DNA of 64,000 bases from the NCBI GenBank assembly GCA_949878435.1, contig CATLAK010000003.1, positions 62,001 through 126,000 of the forward strand, written 5' to 3'. Under the pieces are notes generated by a model. The model was not told where the DNA came from and did not search any database. It worked only from the letters and a program-made list of their open reading frames with translations. Positions 1 through 8,709 of this stretch are shown piece by piece (the first letter of the stretch is position 1; each line of letters opens with the position of its first letter). The translations under genes were made by a program, and so were the position numbers. Origin of the DNA: an uncultured Lachnospiraceae bacterium. Lineage in GTDB: Bacteria; Bacillota; Clostridia; Lachnospirales; Lachnospiraceae.

Positions 1-119
1 ACAATATTTTGTATATCAAAATTATCGTCATCGCACATTTTGTCAAAAATGCCATTGGTTTTTTTTGTGTAATTATATATAATTATGTTAAAACTAATAT
101 ATTATACGGAGGGTTCATC

Positions 120-1499
120 ATGTATCAGTTAGATTTTAATCACCCTATTCACATACATTTTATAGGAATTGGAGGCATCAGCATGAGCGGTCTAGCCGAG
201 ATTCTTATCGACAAGGGCTTTATCGTCTCCGGTTCCGACACAAAGGCTTCCTCCCTGACAGAACTCCTTGTCAGAAAAGGCGCCAAAATTTATTATGGGC
301 AGAAGGCAGAAAATTTAAGCGGCGATATCGATCTTGTCGTATATACCAGCGCCATTCATCCCGATAATCCCGAATATGCTGCCATGCAGGATATGGGCAT
401 TCCTTCTCTGACCAGAGCCCAGCTCTTAGGACAGTTGATGAAAAATTATGAAATCCCCATTGCCATCAGCGGCACCCACGGAAAGACCACTACCACCTCC
501 ATGATCTCAGAAATCCTTTTAGAGGCAGGCGTCGACCCTACTCTTTCCATCGGCGGCATCCTTAAGACCATAGACGGAAATATCCGCATCGGTCACGGCA
601 AGTGTTTTGTCACAGAAGCATGCGAGTATACCAACAGCTTCTTAAGCTTTTTCCCCCAAATAAGCATTATCCTCAATGTGGAAGAAGACCACCTGGACTT
701 TTTCAGGGATATCGACCAGATTCGGCGCTCCTTCCACCAGTTTGCCGCACTTCTTCCTTCAGACGGCACCCTGATCATCAACGGCGAAATTCCTGAAATA
801 GACGCCATTCTTGAAGGGCTTAATTGTAATATCATTACTTACGGCAGTCTAGATTCCTATGATTATCATCCTGAAGATATCCATTATAACGAGACGGGAT
901 GCGCCAGTTTCACTTTAATAAGGAAAGACGGTTCTAAGGAATCCATCTGCCTGAATGTCCCCGGTGCGCATAATGTCTATAACGCCATGGCTGCCATTGC
1001 CCTCGCCGACCTGCTCTCCATCGATTATGCCGCTGTCAAAAAGGCGTTGTCCCATTTCCACGGAACCGATCGCCGCTTTGAGTATAAGGGAACCATGGGC
1101 GGAACGGTTATAATAGATGATTATGCACATCACCCTACAGAAATTACTGCAACTTTAAGTGCAGCACAAAATTATCCCCATAAGACCCTCTGGTGCGTGT
1201 TCCAGCCCCACACATTTACCCGCACAAAAGCTTTTATGAAGGAATTTGCAACGGCACTTTCTCTGGCAGACCGTATCGTACTCGCCGATATCTATCCTGC
1301 ACGGGAGACAGACGATTTAGGCATCAGCTCTAAGACACTTCAAAAAGAAATTGAAGCGCTTGGGAAAACCTGCTTTTATTTTCCCTCCTTTGCCGAGATT
1401 GAAAATTTTCTTTCAAAAAATTGTTCTTCCGGGGACCTGTTGATAACTATGGGCGCCGGAGACGTTGTAAACATTGGAGAAAATTTATTAAGACGTTGA
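120..1499 (+). CDS. murC: UDP-N-acetylmuramate--L-alanine ligase
   Basis: MurC is the cytoplasmic ATP-dependent ligase that adds L-alanine to UDP-MurNAc, the first step of stem-peptide synthesis. The 459-residue product has the N-terminal nucleotide-binding motif GIGGISMSG at about residues 16-24, the Mur-ligase P-loop GTHGKTTTT at 118-126 and EEDHLDFF at 188-195. Length and motif order fit MurC. I chose the ATG at 120 because GGAGGG lies at 108-113; the open frame runs further upstream but those residues do not look like MurC. The gene is followed by the DnaA-box cluster and dnaD, so it probably ends its own transcript. Confidence 0.96.
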   Translation: MYQLDFNHPIHIHFIGIGGISMSGLAEILIDKGFIVSGSDTKASSLTELLVRKGAKIYYGQKAENLSGDIDLVVYTSAIHPDNPEYAAMQDMGIPSLTRAQLLGQLMKNYEIPIAISGTHGKTTTTSMISEILLEAGVDPTLSIGGILKTIDGNIRIGHGKCFVTEACEYTNSFLSFFPQISIILNVEEDHLDFFRDIDQIRRSFHQFAALLPSDGTLIINGEIPEIDAILEGLNCNIITYGSLDSYDYHPEDIHYNETGCASFTLIRKDGSKESICLNVPGAHNVYNAMAAIALADLLSIDYAAVKKALSHFHGTDRRFEYKGTMGGTVIIDDYAHHPTEITATLSAAQNYPHKTLWCVFQPHTFTRTKAFMKEFATALSLADRIVLADIYPARETDDLGISSKTLQKEIEALGKTCFYFPSFAEIENFLSKNCSSGDLLITMGAGDVVNIGENLLRR

Positions 1500-1613
1500 T
1501 TATCCACATTATCCACATATTAGAATGCAAAAACGCATATCAGATATGTGGATATTTTTCTCCGCCCCTATGCCGGATTTCCCCTTATATCCACATTTTC
1601 CACACTTTCCACA
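1500..1613. promoter_or_regulatory. cluster of DnaA boxes
   Basis: Two perfect TTATCCACA boxes sit head to tail at 1500-1508 and 1509-1517, starting right after the murC stop. An inverted copy TGTGGATAT lies at 1547-1555. Three more abut at exact 9-bp spacing: ATATCCACA 1587-1595, TTTTCCACA 1596-1604 and CTTTCCACA 1605-1613. The consensus DnaA site is TTWTNCACA. The cluster lies 125 bp ahead of the dnaD-dnaI genes, so DnaA control of helicase-loading genes, or a DnaA-titration site, is a reasonable inference. No AT-rich unwinding element or dnaA/dnaN gene is present, so this is not an obvious oriC. Confidence 0.7.
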
Positions 1614-1737
1614 GTATTTGCAAGCCCTTGAAAATACTGGTTTTTCATCATTTTTTCCTATTTCAATTTCAGAATGCTTGTGCTATAATTCAATTTGCTT
1701 TCATTCGTGTAAATAAAATAAGGTCAGGTGATGATCC

Positions 1738-2781
1738 ATGAGTCGCTTTAAAATTTATCAGGAAAACAGTTCTGATGTGACCGTTGTGTCTAATTTATTC
1801 ATCGATGAATATATGAAGGATGCCAACGATGCCCAACTTAAAATTTATCTGTATCTGCTCCGCGTCATGAGCGCCGGTCGTTCTACCAGCGTCTCCGACA
1901 TAGCAGATCAGTTTAATCATACGGAAAAGGACGTCATAAGAGCACTCCGCTACTGGGAAAAAAAGAATCTCCTTACGCTGGAATACGACAACGCCAAAAG
2001 TCTTTCCGGCATACAGCTTTTAGATATTGCCAGACGCCCCGAAAATGATGCCGTTTTGCTTGCGCCTCTGGTTCAGCTTCCATCCAAGCAGGAGACGCCC
2101 CAGGAGAACCCTGCATTTTCCAAACCGGCTTACAGCCTCGACGATTTAAAGGAATTTAAGAACAACGAGGAAACCTCCCAGATTCTTTTTGTAGCAGAGC
2201 AGTACATCGGAAAGCCTTTAAGCCCTTCGGAAATCAAGACCATCCTTTTCTTTACGGACAAGCTTCATTTTTCAGAAGACTTAATCGACTACCTGATTCA
2301 ATACTGCGTGGGAAAAGGGAAAAAGGACTTCCGCTACATAGAAAAGGTTGCCATAAGCTGGGCGGAAGAGGGCATCACCACCCCCGGACAGGCTGCCAAG
2401 GCTGCCGTGAAATACGATAAGACCGTTTATGATACCATGAAAGCATTAGGCAAATCCGGCACTCCCACGAAAGCGGAAGCCGATTACGCCCTCAAGTGGG
2501 TGAAGACCTACGGCTTTACAAAGGATATTATTCTCGAAGCCTGCCGCCGGACGGTCATGGCAACAGACAAACACCGCTTTGAATATGCCGACAGCATTTT
2601 AAACAGCTGGCACCAAAAGCAGGTCCATCATAAATCTGATATCAAGGCGCTGGATGAAGCCTACACCCAAAGCAGGACCCTTTCCTCAAAGCCCCAGAGC
2701 ACAGGCGCAGGGCAGTTCAATCAGTTCATGCATAATGATTATGATTTTGATGCCCTTGAAAAGGAAATCCTGAGCAATTAA
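1738..2781 (+). CDS. DnaD-domain replication initiation protein
   Basis: A 347-residue protein with the architecture of Firmicute DnaD/DnaB primosome proteins, which act between DnaA and the DnaC-type helicase. Residues about 30-82 form a winged-helix region (ADQFNHTEKDVIRALRYWEK). Two DnaD/DnaB_2-like helical repeats follow at about 150-222 (starting near FVAEQYIGKPLSPSEI) and 230-300 (TPTKAEADYALKWVKTYGF). The next gene is a DnaI-like helicase loader only 25 bp downstream, matching a helicase-loading operon. The start ATG has a weak GGTCAGGTGAT ribosome site. The DnaA-box cluster upstream suggests regulation by DnaA. Confidence 0.85.
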   Translation: MSRFKIYQENSSDVTVVSNLFIDEYMKDANDAQLKIYLYLLRVMSAGRSTSVSDIADQFNHTEKDVIRALRYWEKKNLLTLEYDNAKSLSGIQLLDIARRPENDAVLLAPLVQLPSKQETPQENPAFSKPAYSLDDLKEFKNNEETSQILFVAEQYIGKPLSPSEIKTILFFTDKLHFSEDLIDYLIQYCVGKGKKDFRYIEKVAISWAEEGITTPGQAAKAAVKYDKTVYDTMKALGKSGTPTKAEADYALKWVKTYGFTKDIILEACRRTVMATDKHRFEYADSILNSWHQKQVHHKSDIKALDEAYTQSRTLSSKPQSTGAGQFNQFMHNDYDFDALEKEILSN

Positions 2782-2806
2782 AACGGAACCATAAGGAGAA
2801 CATGCC

Positions 2807-3778
2807 GTGGCATTAAACAATTCCCAATATGAAACGATTATGCGTGAATACGAAGACAGGCAGACAAGGAACAGGCATCTTGTAAAACAGCGCACAAAGG
2901 AAGTATACGAAAAGGTAGAAGGATACCGCGCTCTTTCTGAATCTATTGCCGCCATTTCCGTATCACAGGGGAAAAAGCTCTTAGAAGGCGATGAATATGC
3001 GCTGGACGAACTGCGGGAGTCTATCCGCAATCTTTCCAGCATGAAGGAGCAGCTCCTTATAAGCGCCGGTTATCCCAACGATTACTTAGCGCCCGTCTAT
3101 GACTGCCCCGACTGCCATGACACCGGTTATATTGAAGGCGCCAAGTGCCATTGCTTTAAGCAGGCAGTCATCGACCTTCTCTATGAACAGTCCGGTATCC
3201 GCAGCATGTTGGAAAAGGAGAATTTCAGCACCCTGTCCTACGATTATTATCAGGGCGAAGATCTCGAGCGTTTTAAAAGCGCCGTCCAGACAGGCAGGAC
3301 TTTCATAAAAAATTTTGATTCAGACTATCAAAATTTATTCTTTTATGGTACAGTGGGTACGGGCAAATCTTTTCTATCCGGCTGTATTGCCAGAGAACTG
3401 ATAGAAAGCGGACATTCTGTCATCTATTTCAGTTCCGCCGGACTCTTTGAAACTTTATCCAGAAATATGTTCGACTATAAAAATAAAGACGATATTCTCA
3501 GCTTTCATGAAGATCTTCATAGCTGCGATTTGCTCATCATTGACGATCTGGGAACCGAATACACCAGCAATGTTACTGCTTCCGTATTTTTTTCCCTGTT
3601 AAATCAGCGTCATCTGGGAAAAAAGTCCACCATCATCTCAACAAACCTCTCTTTAGAGGATTTGCGGAACCGATACTCGGACCGGATCTTTTCCCGGATA
3701 ACCAATCAATATACAATTTGTAAGTTTACCGGACCAGACATCCGGATGTACAAAAAAAGACTTCAAAACAGAAAGTGA
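2807..3778 (+). CDS. DnaI/DnaC-like helicase-loader ATPase
   Basis: A 323-residue AAA+ ATPase of the DnaC/DnaI family that loads the replicative helicase. A coiled N-terminal region leads to a zinc-binding cluster with cysteines at 100, 103, 114 and 116, as in DnaI. The AAA+ module has Walker A GTVGTGKS at 181-188 and Walker B LLIIDDLG at 242-249. The start is a GTG at 2807 with AAGGAG at 2793-2798; the ATG at 2802 is out of frame. It is co-directional with and closely spaced to the DnaD gene and prs, so the three probably form one operon. Confidence 0.9.
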   Translation: MALNNSQYETIMREYEDRQTRNRHLVKQRTKEVYEKVEGYRALSESIAAISVSQGKKLLEGDEYALDELRESIRNLSSMKEQLLISAGYPNDYLAPVYDCPDCHDTGYIEGAKCHCFKQAVIDLLYEQSGIRSMLEKENFSTLSYDYYQGEDLERFKSAVQTGRTFIKNFDSDYQNLFFYGTVGTGKSFLSGCIARELIESGHSVIYFSSAGLFETLSRNMFDYKNKDDILSFHEDLHSCDLLIIDDLGTEYTSNVTASVFFSLLNQRHLGKKSTIISTNLSLEDLRNRYSDRIFSRITNQYTICKFTGPDIRMYKKRLQNRK

Positions 3779-3787
3779 GGTACCTTC

Positions 3788-4978
3788 ATGGCGCATCGTG
3801 AAGAAACAAGAAACTTGGAAACAATCCCCGTAGGATCCCTTGGAATCATCCCCTTAGAAGGATGCAGAGCCCTTGGCGAAAAAGTAGATGATTACCTGGT
3901 AAAATGGCGTACCGTCCGCGAAAGCGAACACAAGGACAGCCTTGCTTTTGCCGGCTACCAAAGAGACTCCTACATTTTGAAGGCAAAAGTACCGCGTTTC
4001 GGCTCCGGCGAGGCAAAGGGCATGATTTTGGAATCTGTCCGCGGAACCGACTTATATCTTTTGGTGGATGTCGCCAATTACAGCCTGACTTACTCCTTAT
4101 GCGGGCACGAAAACCACATGTCTCCGGACGACCACTATCAGGATCTGAAAAGAATCATCGCTGCCGTAGGCGGAAAAGCAAGACGGATTACCGTCATCAT
4201 GCCCTTCCTCTATGAGAGCAGACAACATAAGAGAACAGCAAGAGAATCTCTCGACTGCGCACTTGCACTTCAGGAAATGGTTCACATGGGCGTTGACAAT
4301 ATCATTACCTTTGATGCCCACGACCCCAGAGTACAGAATGCGATTCCTCTACACGGCTTTGAAACCGTGCGCCCTACCTACCAGTTCATAAAAGGTCTTT
4401 TAAAGCATGTTCCGAATCTTGCCATTGATTCCAACCACATGATGGTGATCAGCCCGGACGAAGGCGGCATGAGCCGCGCCATCTACATGGCAAATGTGCT
4501 TGGGCTGGACATGGGCATGTTCTATAAGAGAAGAGATTATACCCGCATCGTGAACGGGCGCAACCCTATTGTAGCCCATGAATTTTTAGGCTCCTCTGTA
4601 GAAGGAAAGGATATGGTCATCATTGATGATATGATTTCTTCCGGCGAAAGCGTACTGGAAGTCGCCACTGCCTTAAAGGAACGCAAGGCACGCAAAATCT
4701 TTATCTGCGCTACTTTCGGTCTGTTTACCAATGGTCTTGAGCGGTTTGACAAAGCTTATGAAAATGGAATGATTGACAAGGTCCTGACCACCAACCTGAT
4801 CTACCAGACGCCGGAACTATTAGAGCGCGAATGGTACATAGACTGCGATATGAGTAAGTATATCGCCTATTTGATCGATACTTTAAATCACGACGCTTCT
4901 ATCAGCGATCTTCTGGATCCCAATAACCGTATCCAGGATGCAGTTGCGCGATATAAGGCAGGGGAAGCGATCGACTAA
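3788..4978 (+). CDS. prs: ribose-phosphate pyrophosphokinase (long form)
   Basis: PRPP synthetase transfers pyrophosphate from ATP to ribose 5-phosphate, feeding purine, pyrimidine, histidine and NAD synthesis. The PRPP-binding loop VIIDDMISSGES lies at 277-288, FDAHDP at 175-180 and SPDEGGMSRA at about 222-231. At 396 residues it is longer than the roughly 315-residue bacterial classic; the extra length is mostly N-terminal, a form I associate with clostridial genomes. It starts 9 bp after the helicase-loader stop with GTGAGG as ribosome site, and a strong hairpin follows its stop. Confidence 0.93.
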   Translation: MAHREETRNLETIPVGSLGIIPLEGCRALGEKVDDYLVKWRTVRESEHKDSLAFAGYQRDSYILKAKVPRFGSGEAKGMILESVRGTDLYLLVDVANYSLTYSLCGHENHMSPDDHYQDLKRIIAAVGGKARRITVIMPFLYESRQHKRTARESLDCALALQEMVHMGVDNIITFDAHDPRVQNAIPLHGFETVRPTYQFIKGLLKHVPNLAIDSNHMMVISPDEGGMSRAIYMANVLGLDMGMFYKRRDYTRIVNGRNPIVAHEFLGSSVEGKDMVIIDDMISSGESVLEVATALKERKARKIFICATFGLFTNGLERFDKAYENGMIDKVLTTNLIYQTPELLEREWYIDCDMSKYIAYLIDTLNHDASISDLLDPNNRIQDAVARYKAGEAID

Positions 4979-4994
4979 ACTCATTTAAATTTCA

Positions 4995-5047
4995 AAACGG
5001 CAGGTCTGCTGCAGATCATCCATAAATCTGCAGCAAGTCTGCCGTTT
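4995..5047. terminator. bidirectional intrinsic terminator
   Basis: A near-perfect 22-nt inverted repeat (AAACGGCAGGTCTGCTGCAG paired with CTGCAGCAAGTCTGCCGTTT) lies between convergent prs and the minus-strand membrane-protein gene. It is rich in GC near the stem base and followed by pyrimidine-rich sequence, so it can stop transcripts from both sides. Confidence 0.8.
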
Positions 5048-5075
5048 CTTCTATGATTGCTTTCGGTTCTCCATC

Positions 5076-6806
5076 CTACACCGCTTCATAGACATACAAG
5101 GTATAAGGAGAATCCTGATCCGTATAAGCGCCAATCAGCCCAATTCCCGCCTCCGCCGCATTGGTCAATTCTATTCTGGAGAAAATATACCTGCCCCCCA
5201 GCGCCTTGAAGGCGTCCACATCAATATAAATATCCCGGTCTGTCACGTTTAAACTGCGCTGGGCGTTCACGATGGACAGATCCGTACCTGAATACAAATA
5301 AGCCCTTGCCCCCCAGCTGTCGAAATAATCTCTGCTCTCTTCCACCCGCTCCAGTGCCGGGGCTACGATCTTGCGGAAATCTTCCTTATAACTCTGGGCG
5401 TAAAACCCAAGATACCCGTCCAGTGTGGCAATCCCATTGTACTCCAAAACCGCTGGATAAAAACCGTATGCAGCAGACCATTCCCCTTGATAGCCAATCT
5501 CCTTCTTTGCCTGCTCAAATAGCTCCTCAGAATAAAATTCTCCAAAGCTTAATTGCTCCGTCTTTTGTCCCTTCAGCAGCTGGTAAGCCTGGCTAAAGCA
5601 GGTGTGATACAAGTCATTGTACCGGGTGCCGGACAGCACGATAATCAGAACCGCCGCCACTGACAGCAAATTGGCAGCCGCCTTCCCATAATTCTTTCCG
5701 CTGTCATAAAGCCGTTTCAGCACCAGGAAAAAGGCTGCATACCAGATAAATGGACTGAAAAATACCGTCCTGTTAAACTGCCATCCTGTAAGCGGCGGAC
5801 AGATGGTCTCCACCACATTCCGGAAGCCTTCCCAATAATAGATTCCATAAACCACACTGTTAAAGACAAGGACCAGCATCAATAAATTATAGAGGTCGTG
5901 AAAAATGCCTTTAACGTCTTTCTTCACAAGATAAGCGCCATTCAAAAAGATAAAATACAGAATGCATACCGGCATTACCATATATGTATGCATGCTTTCT
6001 GCATGGAACATGCCCTTTGCGAACACCTCTCCTATGGTCCTTACAATCTCTGCTGCCGAAAGACTACCAGCCTCCATGGTAGCGCGGATCGTCACCTCAT
6101 CCCCCAAAAGTATGGTTCCAAACAGCCTGTACTCACATGCAATGCATCCGGCAGCCAAGACGCAAATGGCTAAAAGCATCCTTCCCGGAAACTTTTTGTC
6201 CTTAATCCACAGCCAAAGAAATGCCGCCGACATATATGCCAGGATAAACAGTCCGAAATAAGAAAAGTAGGACAAAATCGGATAAAAAAACAACGCCGCA
6301 TACCACTTTAAGGCAGGTTTCCTGTAGATTCTGCGGACCAAATAAATTACAAGCGGAATCGATGCAAATGGTATCCCAAAAGCCGGAAAAACATTTAACG
6401 CCCCATAAGCAAGCCCTGACAAATAGACGATCGGTCTGTAGTCCTCATACCTTTCACCACACACATCCTTTGCAAGGAGCACACAGGAAAACAAGGCTAT
6501 GAGGATCTTTATGAGATATCCTGCAATATACGCCGGATAAGCCGGAAGGATCATATAAAGCATGGTGTAGAGAGAAAACTCCGCCGGGAGCACATCCCTG
6601 CTGATTCCGCCCAAAAAGGGCACGTCCACGCCGCGCCCAAAAAAAGTCTTCGTGTCCTTCATCATTTGAAACTGGGGAATGAACAGGTCCAGATTGTCAT
6701 GGACCGCAATGATACTGCCTTCACCGCTTAAGGCAAAAATAAGACCCGCAAACACAATAAAACCAAACACAATGAAAAGATACCATTTGGAAATCAGTTT
6801 TTTCAA
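5076..6806 (-). CDS. polytopic membrane protein, DUF6044/YkoS-like
   Basis: A 576-residue protein with many membrane segments, including an N-terminal helix (residues about 7-27), a conserved early loop HDNLDLFIPQFQMM, a run of hydrophobic segments to about residue 390, and an extracytoplasmic C-terminal part of about 180 residues. It resembles the YkoS/DUF6044 group, whose members sit beside a GT2 glycosyltransferase, as here: the next gene upstream overlaps it by 4 bp (ATGA). A role in building or exporting a surface glycan or glycolipid is inferred from that coupling; the reaction is unknown. Confidence 0.7.
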   Translation of the reverse strand: MKKLISKWYLFIVFGFIVFAGLIFALSGEGSIIAVHDNLDLFIPQFQMMKDTKTFFGRGVDVPFLGGISRDVLPAEFSLYTMLYMILPAYPAYIAGYLIKILIALFSCVLLAKDVCGERYEDYRPIVYLSGLAYGALNVFPAFGIPFASIPLVIYLVRRIYRKPALKWYAALFFYPILSYFSYFGLFILAYMSAAFLWLWIKDKKFPGRMLLAICVLAAGCIACEYRLFGTILLGDEVTIRATMEAGSLSAAEIVRTIGEVFAKGMFHAESMHTYMVMPVCILYFIFLNGAYLVKKDVKGIFHDLYNLLMLVLVFNSVVYGIYYWEGFRNVVETICPPLTGWQFNRTVFFSPFIWYAAFFLVLKRLYDSGKNYGKAAANLLSVAAVLIIVLSGTRYNDLYHTCFSQAYQLLKGQKTEQLSFGEFYSEELFEQAKKEIGYQGEWSAAYGFYPAVLEYNGIATLDGYLGFYAQSYKEDFRKIVAPALERVEESRDYFDSWGARAYLYSGTDLSIVNAQRSLNVTDRDIYIDVDAFKALGGRYIFSRIELTNAAEAGIGLIGAYTDQDSPYTLYVYEAV

Positions 6807-7759
6807 TCTTTCTCCTCCCCGCTGTTAAACTGCCGCCTTTCCTTTTCGCATACCAGCGTAAAGCGATATTCAAAATCTCTCCTGTTCTTTAACGCCATAT
6901 TGGATAAAATCAGTCCCGCAAAGAATGACTGGATTGCCGCCATCACTACAAAGCCGCAGACAATCAGTGTCGGGAACTTCAGCACCAGCCCTGTCTTCAT
7001 ATATTCCAAGAGGACCGGTATAAAAAAGGCTGCCGCTATCACCGAAAGGAACAGCGCCAAAAAGCTAAAAAAGCCAAAGGGTTTATAATCCCGATATAGA
7101 CGAAAGATGGTGCCAAGCACCTTAAATCCGTCGGAGTAGGTATTCAATTTAGATTCGCTTCCCTCTGGTCTGTCCCTGTACTCCACGATCACATTGTCAA
7201 TCTGCATATGATTATAAACGGCATGGATAGTCATTTCCGTTTCAATCTCAAACCCTTTGGAAAGAACCGGAAAGGTCTTCACAAATCCATAGCTGAATGC
7301 CCGAAACCCAGTCATGATATCCTTGACCTCGCAGGCAAAGAGCCGGTTGATGCTTGCACGCACCAGGGAATTGCCCAGATTATGAAAAGGGCGCTTATTT
7401 TCCTCAAAGTAGGTAGAAGAAAGCCGGTCCCCTACCACCATATCCGCATTATGATGAAGCACCTTGTCCACCATCTCGGGCGCAAACTCCATAGGGTAAG
7501 TGTCGTCCCCATCCACCATGATATAGCAGCGGGCTTCTATCTCGCGGAACATCCGCCTGATCACATTTCCTTTTCCCTGCATGTATTCCTTGCGCACCAC
7601 TGCCCCTTCCTCTTCCGCAATCTTCGCCGTGCGGTCCGTGGAGTTATTGTCATATACATAGACCACCGCCTCCGGCAGGGCGTTCTTTGCATCCCTAATG
7701 ACCTTGGCTATGGTCTTTTCTTCATTATAACATGGAACCAAAACTGCTATCTTATCCAT
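6803..7759 (-). CDS. GT2-family glycosyltransferase, polyprenyl-phosphate type
   Basis: A 318-residue membrane-anchored family 2 glycosyltransferase. The N-terminal catalytic domain begins IAVLVPCYNEEKTI and carries the metal-binding DGDD at 83-86, as in dolichyl/undecaprenyl-phosphate sugar transferases. Two C-terminal hydrophobic segments (about 225-290) place it at the membrane. It probably charges a lipid phosphate with a sugar, which the overlapping DUF6044 protein may then use (YkoT/YkoS-like pairing; inference). I chose the ATG at 7759, which has GGAAGG 7-12 bp upstream, rather than an upstream in-frame start without a site. Confidence 0.85.
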   Translation of the reverse strand: MDKIAVLVPCYNEEKTIAKVIRDAKNALPEAVVYVYDNNSTDRTAKIAEEEGAVVRKEYMQGKGNVIRRMFREIEARCYIMVDGDDTYPMEFAPEMVDKVLHHNADMVVGDRLSSTYFEENKRPFHNLGNSLVRASINRLFACEVKDIMTGFRAFSYGFVKTFPVLSKGFEIETEMTIHAVYNHMQIDNVIVEYRDRPEGSESKLNTYSDGFKVLGTIFRLYRDYKPFGFFSFLALFLSVIAAAFFIPVLLEYMKTGLVLKFPTLIVCGFVVMAAIQSFFAGLILSNMALKNRRDFEYRFTLVCEKERRQFNSGEEKD

Positions 7760-7968
7760 CCCGTCGTTTCCTTCCCGTCCAGGCAGGCAAAACCTTCTAT
7801 GCCGCATATACTATATCACACACGTCTGAACATTACTTATTTTATCAGAGTTGCCATATGAAGTCCAGATATACGTGTTGCCAAAACAAATTCTGTGATA
7901 TATACTATTAAAAGCTGTTGTTACTTAGGAAAATCGTGCCGCAGATGCGGCATACAGGGAGTAGAGAT

Positions 7969-8709
7969 ATGATTCGATTGATTTTAGTCGCCGTTTTTGT
8001 CGTCTTATTTCTGATTTGCAGTATTCCGCTTTTGATCATTGAATGGATCATCGGAAAATTCAATATGCCCCTTAAGGATAAGAGCTCTCTTGCCATTGTA
8101 AAGTGGGCGTTCCGTGTCTGCCTTTTTTTTGCAGGCGTCAATGTCACCGTTATAGGGGAAGAAAATGTTCCCAAAGATGAGCCTGTGCTGTATATCGGAA
8201 ACCACAGAAGTTATTTCGATATCCTTATCACCTACATCCGTGTCCCCAGACCCACCGGCTATATCGCCAAAAGAGAAATGCTCAGGTGGCCGCTCTTAAT
8301 CAACTGGATGCGCAATCTCCATTGTCTGTTCCTGGACAGAGAGGATATCAAACAGGGACTTAAGATCATCCTTGAAGCAATCGAGGATGTGAAATCTGGT
8401 ATTTCCATCTGCATCTTTCCCGAGGGAACCAGAAACAGGGTCAATCATACCTTTATGGAATTTCATGAGGGAAGTTTTAAGATTGCCGCTAAGACCGGGT
8501 GCCCTATCATCCCCATGACAATCTACAATTCGGCTGATATCTTTGAAGATCACCTGCCAAAGATCAAACGGGCAAATGTCATACTGGAATACGGGAAACC
8601 TATTTATGTCAAGGATCTCTCCAAAGAAGATCAGAAAAAGGTGGGCGCCTATACCAAAAAAATTATCATGGATACGTACTTTAAATTAAAAGAAGAAGCA
8701 GATTTCTAG
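7969..8709 (+). CDS. plsC: 1-acyl-sn-glycerol-3-phosphate acyltransferase
   Basis: A 246-residue PlsC-type enzyme that acylates lysophosphatidic acid to phosphatidic acid at the inner face of the membrane. The catalytic HX4D motif is NHRSYFD at 78-84 and the substrate motif FPEGTRN is at 150-156. An N-terminal hydrophobic stretch (1-28) anchors it. The ATG at 7969 has AGGGAG at 7956-7961; upstream in-frame codons do not resemble the family. Its stop overlaps the stop of convergent murF by 4 bp. Confidence 0.92.
   Translation: MIRLILVAVFVVLFLICSIPLLIIEWIIGKFNMPLKDKSSLAIVKWAFRVCLFFAGVNVTVIGEENVPKDEPVLYIGNHRSYFDILITYIRVPRPTGYIAKREMLRWPLLINWMRNLHCLFLDREDIKQGLKIILEAIEDVKSGISICIFPEGTRNRVNHTFMEFHEGSFKIAAKTGCPIIPMTIYNSADIFEDHLPKIKRANVILEYGKPIYVKDLSKEDQKKVGAYTKKIIMDTYFKLKEEADF

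Noticed and set aside
1500-1737. Chromosomal origin of replication
   Set aside because: DnaA boxes are present, but there is no dnaA, dnaN, recF or gyr gene and no clear AT-rich unwinding region. The skew does not switch here as far as I can see by eye.
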